This document shows positions 1 to 9,137 of a DNA stretch of 57,893 nt, piece after piece. This DNA comes from Ochrobactrum teleogrylli (GTDB lineage Bacteria; Pseudomonadota; Alphaproteobacteria; Rhizobiales; Rhizobiaceae). The stretch covers positions 1 through 57,893 of the forward strand of contig NZ_VEWL01000020.1 of assembly GCF_006376685.1 (NCBI RefSeq). Direction: 5' to 3'. Position 1 is the stretch's first letter. Each line of letters opens with the position of its first letter. A model generated the notes under the pieces. That model did not search any database. It was given only the letters and a program-made list of their open reading frames with translations, and was not told the origin of the DNA. Both the position numbers and the translations under genes were made by a program.

Positions 1-920
1 ACATCGGAAATTCTCTGCCCATGAAAAGCCGAAATGCTACATGCGTCAGCCTTGACGAAAAGTTTGCAACAGAACCCAGCCAACTGGTCAAGATTTTCAA
101 ACAGACCCTTGGTCATCTGGTAAACCCGCTCTTCGTCCAGGTCGGGACGAACGATCAGATAGTTGATAACAGACGCGGTGGTGACATCCTTGTCCTGTCC
201 GCTGTAGGTATCCGCCGGTATCGTGTTGACCTGATAAGGCGCGCCGATTTTCTCGATGATGTCGGCGGGAACCTCAACAACGTTGATGTCCACGGAGTTG
301 GCCAGGTCGCGCAGCGAGGCTACGCCAAGTCCGGAAGATTGCAAGGTCGCATCCAATTGGCGGTTCTTCATCAGCTCGACAGATTCTGCAAAGGGCAGAT
401 ATTCGATCTTGCCGAGATCGTCATAAGAAAGTCCGGCAGCCTCCAGAATGGTGCGCGCATTCAGTTCGGTTCCCGATTTGGGCGCGCCGACGGAAAGACG
501 TTTTCCCTTGAGATCGGCCAATGTCTTGATGCCGGATTCCTTGGAGGCGACGATCTGGACATAATTCGGATATATCGCGGCAAGGGTGCTGAGATTGGTG
601 AGCTTCTTTTTAAAGCCCGCAGCTTCATTGCCTTCATAAGCGTCGCGCAGGGAATCTCCCAGCGTGAAGGCGACTTCCCCGCGGCCGCTATTAATTAGGT
701 TGATATTCTCGATGGACGCCTTGGTCGCCTGAACCGAGGGGCGCACATCGGGAATGCTCGAATAGATTTTTTCCATCGCGACCCCGAGCGGATAGTAGAC
801 GCCGCTGGTGCCGCCCGTCAGAATATTTACAAATTCTTCAGCTCGTGTTTGCGTTACACCGACGGCTAATCCTAGAGCCATGGCCAGAGAAACAGTAGTT
901 TTACGATTAAAAAATTGCAT
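1..920 (-). CDS. TAXI-family TRAP transporter solute receptor (3'-partial)
   Basis: Periplasmic substrate-binding protein of the TAXI branch of TRAP transporters, which bind small carboxylates. It reads from an ATG at 920, with AGGAGG just upstream, to the window edge, giving about 306 residues of a usual 320-340. The N-terminus is a signal peptide (basic start, hydrophobic run, cleavage near TRAEE). Next come the family signature LTGGTSGVYYPLG, the ADLKGKR segment and the IPADTY segment. It is divergent from a second TAXI receptor at 1385. The last visible stretch, after the MTKGLFENLDQL segment, does not resemble the usual PLHPGAE-type C-terminus. Either this is divergence or a frameshift lies close to the edge; the missing 3' end prevents a decision. 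Confidence 0.85.
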   Translation of the reverse strand, partial: MQFFNRKTTVSLAMALGLAVGVTQTRAEEFVNILTGGTSGVYYPLGVAMEKIYSSIPDVRPSVQATKASIENINLINSGRGEVAFTLGDSLRDAYEGNEAAGFKKKLTNLSTLAAIYPNYVQIVASKESGIKTLADLKGKRLSVGAPKSGTELNARTILEAAGLSYDDLGKIEYLPFAESVELMKNRQLDATLQSSGLGVASLRDLANSVDINVVEVPADIIEKIGAPYQVNTIPADTYSGQDKDVTTASVINYLIVRPDLDEERVYQMTKGLFENLDQLAGFCCKLFVKADACSISAFHGQRISD

Positions 921-1384
921 GTTCCCTCCTCACCTCGAAAGATACCGCTGGACTATCATTTCAGCGATCAGACAAAAGTCTATGCAGAATGCTTTTCTGT
1001 CATATTCGAAAATGTCCTCCCACAGACTTGCTGAACGCTACAGCATTCTTTTTAGAATCCCAAACTGTTTTGGAAATCTGACGTCATCAATATAGATTCG
1101 TGCTTTATAAAGCAGCATACGAAGCCGAAATATCGCTGATACTATATATATAACGTATTGTATTTATTATTAATAATAATATTTAGATGGGAATCAAATA
1201 TATAAAATTAATAATTTCAATTATACATTGAATAAGTGACGAAAATTTCAATTTTGCTGAATGGGTAATTCTTTCAGGGCGGCAGCAGCGATAGAAGACC
1301 GATAGAGCGCTTGACAAGCGATAGCTAGCTTTTCATGCTCCAAGACATAATTTGAACAAAATTAACGAGGGAACGGAGAGAAAC
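921..1384. other. AT-rich divergent intergenic region
   Basis: This 464-base gap separates the two divergent TAXI receptor genes. Its middle (about 1137-1260) is very AT-rich, with runs of TAT and TAA. I see no convincing ORF or RNA gene. It must carry the promoters of both genes; one candidate for the rightward gene is listed separately. Confidence 0.6.
1311..1339 (+). promoter_or_regulatory. candidate sigma70 promoter for the TAXI-TRAP operon
   Basis: A perfect -35 box TTGACA at 1311-1316 is followed after 17 bases by CATGCT, a weak -10 with 3 of 6 consensus matches. It lies about 45 bases upstream of the receptor start codon at 1385. The assignment rests on the -35 box and the position only. 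Confidence 0.35.
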
Positions 1385-2374
1385 ATGACAGTGAGAAAGT
1401 TCAGTCGTCGAGCAGCATTTGCTGTTGTTGCAGGCATGGTTGCCGTTGGAACGGGCATTGCTTTCGCGCAAACTCCTGCGTTTTTTCGCATCGGCACCGG
1501 TGGAACGGCAGGCACCTATTACCCGATCGGTGGGCTGATCGCGAATGCTATTTCCGGTGCCGGGGATAAAGGTGTCCCTGGATTGGTGGCCACCGCTGTT
1601 TCATCCAACGGATCGGTCGCCAATATCAACGCGATACAATCTGGTTCACTGGAGTCTGGCTTTACGCAGTCGGATGTTGCTTACTGGGCTCACACTGGCA
1701 CTGGCTTGTATGACGGCAAGGGCAAGGTCGAAGATCTGCGTCTGATCGCGACACTTTATCCTGAAACCATACATCTGGTAGCGCGTAAAGATGCAGGGAT
1801 CAAATCTGTTGCCGACCTTAAGGGGAAGCGCGTTTCGATTGATGAGCCGGGTTCTGGTACGATTGTTGATGCTCGGATCGTTCTTGAGGCCTATGGCCTG
1901 AGTGAAAGTGACGTGAAAGCAGAGCATTTGAAGCCAGGTCCGGCGGGCGAGCGTCTGAAGGATGGCGCGCTCGATGCTTATTTCTTCGTTGGTGGATACC
2001 CCACGGGAGCGATTTCGGAACTTGCTACATCGAATGGCATTTCTCTTGTTCCGATTTCTGGCCCCGAGGCTGAAAAGATCAGAGAAAAATACACGTTCTT
2101 CTCACAGGATACTGTGCCGGCGGATACCTACAAGGATGTTGGACAGACAGAAACGCTCGCCGTTGCGGCTCAGTGGGTGACGAGCGCAAAGCAGCCGGAT
2201 GAACTGGTCTACAACATCACAAAAACTCTCTTCAATGATGCAAGCAGGCAGGCTCTTGATGCCGGTCACGCAAAAGGCAAGCTTATCAAGCTTGATACAG
2301 CAACCACCAGTCTTGGAATTCCGCTGCACCCAGGTGCGGAACGGTTCTACAAGGAAGCAGGTGTTCTCAAGTAA
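1385..2374 (+). CDS. TAXI-family TRAP transporter solute receptor
   Basis: Periplasmic solute receptor of a TAXI-TRAP importer, 329 residues. I chose the ATG at 1385 over an upstream in-frame codon at 1352 because it has a purine-rich ribosome site (ACGGAGAG) and starts a proper signal peptide (basic RKFSRR, hydrophobic core, cleavage near AFAQ). The mature part shows GTGGTAGTYYPIGG near the N-terminus, ADLKGKRVSIDEPGSGT in the middle, and IPLHPGAERFYKE at the C-terminus, all typical of the family and of full length. The permease follows after about 130 bases, so it probably works with that permease. The substrate cannot be read from sequence; carboxylates are usual for the family. Confidence 0.92.
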   Translation: MTVRKFSRRAAFAVVAGMVAVGTGIAFAQTPAFFRIGTGGTAGTYYPIGGLIANAISGAGDKGVPGLVATAVSSNGSVANINAIQSGSLESGFTQSDVAYWAHTGTGLYDGKGKVEDLRLIATLYPETIHLVARKDAGIKSVADLKGKRVSIDEPGSGTIVDARIVLEAYGLSESDVKAEHLKPGPAGERLKDGALDAYFFVGGYPTGAISELATSNGISLVPISGPEAEKIREKYTFFSQDTVPADTYKDVGQTETLAVAAQWVTSAKQPDELVYNITKTLFNDASRQALDAGHAKGKLIKLDTATTSLGIPLHPGAERFYKEAGVLK

Positions 2375-2506
2375 GCCTATCCTTTCCAAGTGGAATGAAT
2401 GGACGCGTTGAAACAGTACTCCGAGATGCGGGCACCAGACCGGTGGCCGCGCAAGGATGGGTTTCATGATATCCAGATGGATATGAAACTAACGAGGGCT
2501 TGTGTG

Positions 2507-4564
2507 GTGAACGGACAAGAAACGAAACTTTCGCCCATGGAATTGGATGAGGCCAAAGCGAGAGAGCTTGAAGAGCAGTTCGATTCCGAGATACGGTTTC
2601 GCCCGCTGGCACCGATTGCCGCTCGTATCGCCGGGTTCCTGCTCATCGTTTTATCTTTGTTTCACTACTATACTGCGGGTTTCGGCCTTTTATCGGAAAT
2701 GGTGCATCGCGGCATCCATCTTTCCTTCGTGTTGGGCTTGGTTTTTCTCGTCTTCCCCTTTTCGCGCAAAGGTTATGATCAGCCTGAAACCTCTTCGCTG
2801 CTAAGGCCTCTCGGTATTTCGATCATTGACTGGACGTTGGCGATTATCGCTGTTGTGGCAGTACTCCACGTCCCTTTAGTACCGCTTGACGATCTTGCTT
2901 TCCGGGTTGGCAACCCGACCACCATAGACGTTGTTCTTGGAGGTTTGTTGGTCGTAGTGCTTTTGGAGGCGACACGGCGTTCGGTGGGCTGGCCGCTGCC
3001 CATTATCTCAATTCTGTTCATGCTTTACGCGCTCTATGGACGCCACATGCCCGGCATATTGGTTCATCCAGGTGCGTCTGTAAGCCAATTGATTGATCAT
3101 CTTTATCTGACGACACAGGGCATCTATGGTATCGCGCTCGGCGTCGTTGCCACCTATGTCTTCCATTTTGTCTTGTTTGGTGTTTTCGCGACCCGTATCG
3201 GTTTGGGCCAGTTGTTTCTTGATTGTGCAGCCTGGGTGGCAGGGCGCTTCGCTGGCGGACCTGCAAAGGTCTCGATTTTTGGCTCAGCGCTATTCGGTAT
3301 GATCTCTGGTTCTTCAGTCGCCAACACGGTCACGGTCGGTTCTCTGACTATCCCTGCGATGATCCGGCTTGGATATAAAAGGCATTTCGCGGCAGCGGTG
3401 GAATCGGCATCCTCAACGGGGGGACAAATTACGCCTCCGATCATGGGTGCAGCTGCGTTCCTGATGATCGAATTTCTCAACTTGCCTTATACGACTATCA
3501 TCCTGGCCGCTATTGTGCCGGCCTTTATGCATTTTTTCGGTGTGTTGATGCAGGTTCATTTTGAGGCCAAGCGCAATGGTTTGCGCGGCATGACCAAGGA
3601 GGAGTTGCCAGATCTCGGTGAGGCCTTTAAGCGCGATTGGCCGACAGTCATTCCACTCGTGGTGCTTATTGGTGTTCTGTTGTCCGGTTATACGCCTTAT
3701 CTCGCGGCCTTCTGGGGTATAACCTTGTGTATTGCGGTCGGCCTTCTTAATCCCCGCAAGCGCATGACGGTGGGGGAGATACTTGACGGTCTGCGAGACG
3801 GTGCGAAATACGCTCTTGCCGTTGGTGCAGCGGCGGCTACTGTCGGCATTATAGTGGGCGTGGTAACGCTCACCGGGGTTGGTTTCAAAATTTCCTATAT
3901 AGTAACATCGACAGCCGCCCAGCTCGCCGGCTTTACTGGGACGATCCTGCCAGTTAGCTGGTTTGGACCGCAGAGTCTCACACTCCTTTTTACGCTCATA
4001 ATGACCGGAATTGTCTGCATCCTCATGGGGTGCGGCATTCCGACAACGGCGAACTACATCATTATGGCCACGATTGCCGCACCTGCTCTGGGGCTTCTTG
4101 GTGTGGAGCCCATCGTCGCGCATTTCTTTGTATTCTATTACGGCGTTCTGGCCGACATAACACCACCCGTGGCGCTCGCCGCCTATGCAGCTGCGGGTAT
4201 GGCGGGGGCCGATCCATTCAAGACCGGTAATACGGCGTTTCGCTTGGGATTGGGCAAAGTATTGGTGCCGTTTGTCTTCGTTTTCTCGCCGTCGCTGTTA
4301 TTGGTAACATCCAATTTCAACTGGCCTGACTTCTTTATAGCGTTTTTCGGTTGCGCCATCGGTATTACCGCACTTGGCGCTGCGCTCTCTGGCTTTTTGT
4401 TGGTGAGAACAAAGCCTTGGGAGAACATCCTTATGATCTTGGCGGCGGTTCTGTTAGTTGCACCGGAGATTTACTCATCGATGGTGGGCTTGCTCATGTT
4501 AGTTCCCGTTGGAATTCGGCAATTTTCTGGGTTAAAAACGGCAAAGATGCGTGAAGCCCACTGA
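2507..4564 (+). CDS. TRAP transporter fused permease (DctQ-DctM type)
   Basis: Inner-membrane permease of a TAXI-type TRAP importer, in which the small and large membrane subunits are fused. It is driven by an ion gradient, not ATP. About 685 residues contain many hydrophobic helices, a DctM-like segment with SALFGMISGSSVANTVTVG and SSTGGQITPPIMGAAAFLM, and a second GIPTTANYIIMA motif near the C-terminus. The frame is open back to 2399, but the first 35 codons do not look like protein. A GTG at 2507 (or 2504) preceded by ACGAGG is the better start, giving an N-terminus of NGQETKLSPMELDEAK type. It lies downstream of the receptor at 1385 and shares its role. Confidence 0.9.
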   Translation: MNGQETKLSPMELDEAKARELEEQFDSEIRFRPLAPIAARIAGFLLIVLSLFHYYTAGFGLLSEMVHRGIHLSFVLGLVFLVFPFSRKGYDQPETSSLLRPLGISIIDWTLAIIAVVAVLHVPLVPLDDLAFRVGNPTTIDVVLGGLLVVVLLEATRRSVGWPLPIISILFMLYALYGRHMPGILVHPGASVSQLIDHLYLTTQGIYGIALGVVATYVFHFVLFGVFATRIGLGQLFLDCAAWVAGRFAGGPAKVSIFGSALFGMISGSSVANTVTVGSLTIPAMIRLGYKRHFAAAVESASSTGGQITPPIMGAAAFLMIEFLNLPYTTIILAAIVPAFMHFFGVLMQVHFEAKRNGLRGMTKEELPDLGEAFKRDWPTVIPLVVLIGVLLSGYTPYLAAFWGITLCIAVGLLNPRKRMTVGEILDGLRDGAKYALAVGAAAATVGIIVGVVTLTGVGFKISYIVTSTAAQLAGFTGTILPVSWFGPQSLTLLFTLIMTGIVCILMGCGIPTTANYIIMATIAAPALGLLGVEPIVAHFFVFYYGVLADITPPVALAAYAAAGMAGADPFKTGNTAFRLGLGKVLVPFVFVFSPSLLLVTSNFNWPDFFIAFFGCAIGITALGAALSGFLLVRTKPWENILMILAAVLLVAPEIYSSMVGLLMLVPVGIRQFSGLKTAKMREAH

Positions 4565-4759
4565 AGCTCTTCCATCCGATGCAAATTGCCTCATGTTATT
4601 CTGCCCGCAACGCTCACGATATATATTGTGCCAAACGTTGAATATGACGATGGATACTGCGGCCAGTAGAGAAAGAATTGTGGCGAGAGTTGGCGATAGG
4701 ACGCCGCGTCTCCCGAGACAGAATCTTGACTGGCAATCAAGGGGCATAGCGCGTGAGTA

Positions 4760-4789
4760 GGCCTCCCTGCGGAAGGAAGGCCAATTTCT
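4760..4789 (+). terminator. candidate terminator between convergent genes
   Basis: GGCCTCCC at 4760-4767 and GGAAGGCC at 4775-4782 can form a stem with one mismatch, followed by AATTTCTT. It sits between the converging TRAP permease and Tm-1-like genes. The short stem and poor U-tract make it a weak candidate. Confidence 0.35.
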
Positions 4790-4793
4790 TCAC

Positions 4794-6041
4794 TTAGACG
4801 CGTTGGAGGCTCTCTATTGTCTGACTGAGCATCCCTCGTGCGGAAGCAAGCAGGGCCTCCGCAAATATCGGATCGTTGATGTGTGCAGCAACTTTCTTTA
4901 GGCTAACGTTGCTTGGAAAGGCGGCTTCGCATTGTTGCGCGAAGACTGGTGGAATATCAGGCCTGTAGAGCGCGCCCTTTGTGCTGTCGTGGCTGGAAAA
5001 GCCGCCCAGGGGAACAATGAAGTCAACCGGTCCGGCGGCCTCGTTGAGAATTTTGGCTAAGTGCGCTGCGAGTTTTTCCAGATCGGATTCAGTCGTCCTG
5101 ACCGCTGTTAGCGCTGCGTTGTGGACGTGGAAATCGCGTCCATTGAACGGACTTTCCTGCGCCGCCATAGCAGAAGGCATGATATAGAAATCGACGTTGC
5201 CCGGAGCAAACACGACAGGCACGCCTTTCTTGACAGCTGTGGTCGCCCTGTGTGGTCCGACCGCGCAAAGACCGCCTTGCAGATAATCATTGACCTCCAC
5301 CAGAGACATGTCGATGACAGCAGCGACATTACGTTCATTGACAATTGTTTCCAGCGTCAAACCGCCATTGCCGGTGGTATGGAACACCATGACCTCGAAA
5401 CCGTCTGCTTCCAGACCCTCTCGCACGGCGCGACAGCAACCTTCAGTCGTGCCTAATGTTGAGATGAGGATAAGCGGTTTCTGTTCGAATGCACAGGTGG
5501 GCGCGTAGCCTTTGGCCATGCCGGCCAAAGCGAAGGCACCGTTCCGATAGACGTCTCGGGAAATCGAATTCAAACCCGAGATATCGCATACGGAATTGAG
5601 CATAGCCACATCTTTGACGCCGACGAAACCGGCGGTCATTCCAGAGGCGAGCGTGGAGATCATCAGTTTGGGCATTCCGTAGGCAAAGGAACGCATGACC
5701 GACGTGCCCATCGTTGTTCCCATCGAACCGCCGACAGATAAAATACCGGATAGGGGGGTTGCACGATGGACTTGATGCGCTGCCGCGATCGCACCTTCGA
5801 TCATTTTTTCAAGGATCTTTCCTTCATGACCGATTGCTCTGATTTCCTCGAGTGTGGAAGAGGCCGCGGCTGCAACCTGATGGGGCGAAATCTCAGCGCC
5901 GCCGATAATTTCGCGGACTGACGGATCGAGATGGATGACATCACATCCGGCCTCTTCCAGGCAACCGCGCATATAGGCGGCTTCGATCCGTTTCGTATCC
6001 TGCGTCACTATCATCAGGACGCGCGGGCGTTCGTTCGACAT
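4794..6041 (-). CDS. Tm-1-like ATP-binding protein (UPF0261 family)
   Basis: About 415 residues of the UPF0261/Tm-1-like family. The plant homologue Tm-1 binds ATP, but the bacterial enzymatic role is not established. The start at 6041 (MSNERPRVLMIV) has a strong AGGAGA site; a frame extension to 6065 has none. Visible features are a Rossmann-like N-terminus (VLMIVTQDTKR), the glycine-rich GILSVGGSMGTTMGTSVM, LISTLGTTEGCCRAVREGLEADG, and a C-terminal FIVPLGGFSSHDS segment. In other bacteria this family often sits beside phosphoenolpyruvate-hydrolase-like or amidohydrolase genes. Here it is the last gene of the biotin-carboxylase/CoA-ligase operon, with a 170-base gap after the amidohydrolase. 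A catabolic accessory role is inferred from context. Confidence 0.85.
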   Translation of the reverse strand: MSNERPRVLMIVTQDTKRIEAAYMRGCLEEAGCDVIHLDPSVREIIGGAEISPHQVAAAASSTLEEIRAIGHEGKILEKMIEGAIAAAHQVHRATPLSGILSVGGSMGTTMGTSVMRSFAYGMPKLMISTLASGMTAGFVGVKDVAMLNSVCDISGLNSISRDVYRNGAFALAGMAKGYAPTCAFEQKPLILISTLGTTEGCCRAVREGLEADGFEVMVFHTTGNGGLTLETIVNERNVAAVIDMSLVEVNDYLQGGLCAVGPHRATTAVKKGVPVVFAPGNVDFYIMPSAMAAQESPFNGRDFHVHNAALTAVRTTESDLEKLAAHLAKILNEAAGPVDFIVPLGGFSSHDSTKGALYRPDIPPVFAQQCEAAFPSNVSLKKVAAHINDPIFAEALLASARGMLSQTIESLQRV

Positions 6042-6211
6042 GGTTCTCCTCCCATTTTCAAACATTACAGATATCGATGTATTGTCCAGCGTCCTTCCTG
6101 GCTTCTCTGCTGGTTCAATAGTTTTCGCACCGTTCCGCGGGCGAGAGTTCCGCGTGCGCCAACCGTTATCCGGGCGAGCAATCGTTTCAACGGAATTGAG
6201 CGGCCAGCTTC

Positions 6212-7093
6212 TTAAGGCGCGCCCTTCACTCCAAGCAGCCGCATCGCGTTCTCTTTAAGGATAAGGGGGCGAACCTCGTCGCGAAACGCGGCAGTCTCGA
6301 AAGCGCCCAGCCATTTCTCTGGTGAGATCATGGGCCAATCCGAGCCGAAGAGCATTTTCCGCTTCAGTAACGTATTTGCATAACGCACAAGGATGTCGGG
6401 GAAATACTTCGGCGACCAGCCGGAGAGATCGATATAGACATTTGGCTTGTGGGTGGCGACCGCTAGCGCTTCCTCCTGCCAAGGGAAGGATGGATGCGCG
6501 AGAATAATGGGCATGTCCGGAAAATCCGTCGCCACGTCATCGAGATAAATCGGGTTGGAATATTTCAATCGCATACCGTTGCCGCCCCTCATGCCGGCGC
6601 CAACCCCGGTCTGTCCGGTGTGGAAAAGCGCGGGCTTTCCAGCTTCCGCGATTGCTTCGTAAAGAGGATAGGCCAGCCGATCATTGGGATAAAAACCCTG
6701 CATGGTCGGATGGAATTTGAACCCCTGAACGCCATGGTTCTCTATGAGATTTCGGGCTTCCCGAGCGCCAAGTTTTCCCTTGTGCGGGTCGATCGACGCG
6801 AAAGGAATGAGGATGTCGGAATGCTTGGCGCAGACGGCTGCGACCTCATAATTGCTATAGCGGCGGTATCCTGTTTCGCGCTCAGCGTCGACCGGGAAAA
6901 TGACGGCGGCGATATTTTGAAGGCGATAATGTTCCGCTGTTTGATCGATTGTTGGCGGATGTCGCCACGGCGCCCCGAAATATTTGGCCATGGAAGCCTG
7001 CAGGTCATCGTAGCCATCATCGGCATGGCAGCCGCACGGCTCTTCCGCATGGGTGTGGAAATCGATCGCACGGATCTTTGCAAAATCAACCAT
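6212..7093 (-). CDS. amidohydrolase-family protein (amidohydrolase 2 / ACMSD-like)
   Basis: Metal-dependent TIM-barrel enzyme of the amidohydrolase-2 group, 293 residues. Members hydrolyse lactones or amides, or decarboxylate aromatic and unsaturated acids. The metal ligands are visible in order: DFHTHAEEP (HxH) near residue 11, a mid-protein FHTGQTG histidine, ILAHPSFPW, and a late GSDWP aspartate. The start at 7093 overlaps the end of the CoA-ligase gene by 8 bases, showing translational coupling within the operon. The substrate is unknown. Its place beside a beta-keto-acid CoA ligase suggests action on a small keto or unsaturated acid of the same pathway, which is inference. Confidence 0.88.
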   Translation of the reverse strand: MVDFAKIRAIDFHTHAEEPCGCHADDGYDDLQASMAKYFGAPWRHPPTIDQTAEHYRLQNIAAVIFPVDAERETGYRRYSNYEVAAVCAKHSDILIPFASIDPHKGKLGAREARNLIENHGVQGFKFHPTMQGFYPNDRLAYPLYEAIAEAGKPALFHTGQTGVGAGMRGGNGMRLKYSNPIYLDDVATDFPDMPIILAHPSFPWQEEALAVATHKPNVYIDLSGWSPKYFPDILVRYANTLLKRKMLFGSDWPMISPEKWLGAFETAAFRDEVRPLILKENAMRLLGVKGAP

Positions 7094-9107
7094 GATGGTT
7101 GCCTTTCATGTCGTTGCCCCGCTTTGCAGCGAAGCTGGCGAACCAATCGAGCGCCGATGGGTTTTTCATCGCGTCTTTGTTCGCGACGTTTTCGAGTTTA
7201 TCGCCCAGAAGCAGGCGACGGACTGGAATTTCCATTTTCTTTCCGGTCAGTGTCACCGGAATTGACGGTACAGCGATTATTTCATCCGGAACGTGGCGGG
7301 GACTGCGTTCCGAACGCAGTCGTTGTTTCATCTCTTTTATCAAAGTGTTGTCGAAGGCCTTGCCTTGCGCCAGTTGGACGAAGAGCGGCATGTAATAGCC
7401 GCCATCGTCTTCCTCGATACAGACGATGAGGCTGTCGACCACCTCCGGGAAGGTTTCCAGCGTGCGATAGATTTCAGCCGATCCGATCCGCACACCGAAG
7501 CGGTTCAAGGTGGCGTCCGAGCGTCCATAGACGAAACAGCCGCCATGACTGTTGAACTTCACCCTGTCGCCATGCGTCCAGACGTTCGGATTTATGACAA
7601 AGTAGGAGGCGCGGTAGCGCTCATTGTCCTTGTCACCCCAGAAACGCAGCGGCATGGATGGCATAGGCTTGGCTATGACGAGTTCACCGACTTCATCGAT
7701 GACGGCGTCACCGGTTTCGGTGCGAGCCTGCGCGTCGGTCGCAAGGCCACGAGCCTGAATCTCTCCCGCCAGAACGGGAAGGAGGGGCGCGCCTGCAAGA
7801 ATTCCGCTGCAAAATTCCGTGCCGCCAGACTGCGAAGTGACCCACAGGTCGGGTTTGACCGCGTCGTAGACCCAGGCGAAAACTTCCGGGGTGGCGGGAG
7901 AACCAACCAGCATCACTGACTCCAGCCTCGAATACGGAGCGTAGTTGGCAGGACGTATTCCCTGCTGACGGACCAGTTGCAGAAAGGTCGGATTGGTGCC
8001 GAAAACGGTTGCGCCGGTCTTGTCAGCGAGGTTCCAGAGAAACCGCAGGTCGGGGTAGCCCGGATGGCCATCATAAAGTACGGCCTCCGCACTCATAAGT
8101 GGCCCCCACATGAGGGTGTTCCACATCATCCAGCCGGTCGTGGAATAGAAAAACAAGCAGTCCTTTTCTTTTAGATCGAAATGGAACGCGGCCGATTTAT
8201 AGTGCTCGAGCACTATGCCGTGATGTCCATGGACGATCGGTTTCGGTAGACCCGTGGTGCCTGAGGAAAAAAGGATCCACAGCGGATGATCCGAAGACAC
8301 CCGTTCATAGGCGAAGCTTTCGGGTGTCACCTCGGCGCCGATAAGCATATCGTCCCAATAAAGGATTTGTCCCGCGAAGCCCGGTACTGTCTTCGGAGCC
8401 GAAGGCAGGTAATCGAGCATGACGAGGTGTTCGACCTCGGGAAGAGAGACGAGAATCTGCGCAAGCTGCGGTGTGCGGTCGAAGTCCTTGCCGCCGTAAC
8501 GGTAGCCATTGGTGGCGAAGACCAGCTTTGGTTTGATCTGAAGGAACCGATCAATCACAGTCTGGGCGCCGAACTCCGGCGCAGCCGAAGACCAGACCGC
8601 GCCGATTGCGGTGACGGCGAGCTTGGCGATAACAGTTTCGGGAATGTTGGGCATATAAGCGACAACACGGTCGCCCTTTGTGACGCCCATGGCGCGAAGT
8701 CGCGTTGCAAGCTTGCGGACTTTGCCAGCAACCTCTCTCCAGCTAACGGCGCCGAGTGGTCGCAATTCTGAGCAATGACGCAGCATAATACGGCTCGGGT
8801 CACCGTCGAATTCGTGACGCAGGATGTGTTCAGCATAGTTGAGACGTGTTCCGGTAAACCAGCGTGTTTCTGGCATAGGGTCGTTTGTCACGATGGCGTC
8901 GATTTCGCCATCGTGAATGATCTCAAAATAATCCCAGATCGATCGCCAGAAACCGGGGATATCAGTGATTGACCAGTTCAGAAGCGATGGATATCCGTCG
9001 AACGACTGGCCACGCTCATGCTTGAGCCACGCCATATAGCGGCTGAGATTGGCCTTCGCCGCACGCTCCGGCGAGGCCGACCACAGAAATTCACCTTCAT
9101 TGGTCAC
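7086..9107 (-). CDS. acetoacetate-CoA ligase-like enzyme (acetoacetyl-CoA synthetase)
   Basis: ATP-dependent acyl-CoA ligase of the acetoacetyl-CoA synthetase type, 673 residues, close to the family length. Visible motifs are the AMP-binding loop FSSGTTGLPKPIVHG, TTGWMMWNTLMWGP, FGTNPTFLQ, the hinge region YGRSDATLNRFGVRIGSAEIY, and the C-terminal TGKKMEIPVRRLL with the catalytic lysine. The enzyme turns acetoacetate or a related beta-keto acid into its CoA ester at the cost of ATP to AMP. It overlaps the amidohydrolase gene downstream and follows the HAD phosphatase gene by 30 bases. Its position after a carboxyltransferase suggests that it activates the carboxylation product. Confidence 0.93.
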   Translation of the reverse strand: MTNEGEFLWSASPERAAKANLSRYMAWLKHERGQSFDGYPSLLNWSITDIPGFWRSIWDYFEIIHDGEIDAIVTNDPMPETRWFTGTRLNYAEHILRHEFDGDPSRIMLRHCSELRPLGAVSWREVAGKVRKLATRLRAMGVTKGDRVVAYMPNIPETVIAKLAVTAIGAVWSSAAPEFGAQTVIDRFLQIKPKLVFATNGYRYGGKDFDRTPQLAQILVSLPEVEHLVMLDYLPSAPKTVPGFAGQILYWDDMLIGAEVTPESFAYERVSSDHPLWILFSSGTTGLPKPIVHGHHGIVLEHYKSAAFHFDLKEKDCLFFYSTTGWMMWNTLMWGPLMSAEAVLYDGHPGYPDLRFLWNLADKTGATVFGTNPTFLQLVRQQGIRPANYAPYSRLESVMLVGSPATPEVFAWVYDAVKPDLWVTSQSGGTEFCSGILAGAPLLPVLAGEIQARGLATDAQARTETGDAVIDEVGELVIAKPMPSMPLRFWGDKDNERYRASYFVINPNVWTHGDRVKFNSHGGCFVYGRSDATLNRFGVRIGSAEIYRTLETFPEVVDSLIVCIEEDDGGYYMPLFVQLAQGKAFDNTLIKEMKQRLRSERSPRHVPDEIIAVPSIPVTLTGKKMEIPVRRLLLGDKLENVANKDAMKNPSALDWFASFAAKRGNDMKGNHHG

Positions 9108-9137
9108 GCCGTTTCCTCCCTGGCATGTTGCTTCGGC

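Noticed and set aside
1137..1260. AT-rich stretch with TAT and TAA repeats as a possible origin or repeat array
   Set aside because: There are no regular repeat units, no DnaA-type boxes and no replication gene nearby; it looks like ordinary AT-rich promoter DNA.
3413..4123. Minus-strand open frame of 236 codons inside the TRAP permease
   Set aside because: The opposite strand codes for a clear permease; the frame has low-complexity, histidine- and arginine-rich content typical of antisense shadows.
6494..7429. Plus-strand open frame of 311 codons over the amidohydrolase and ligase genes
   Set aside because: It lies antisense to two genes with complete catalytic motifs, has no ribosome site and shows no recognisable protein features.
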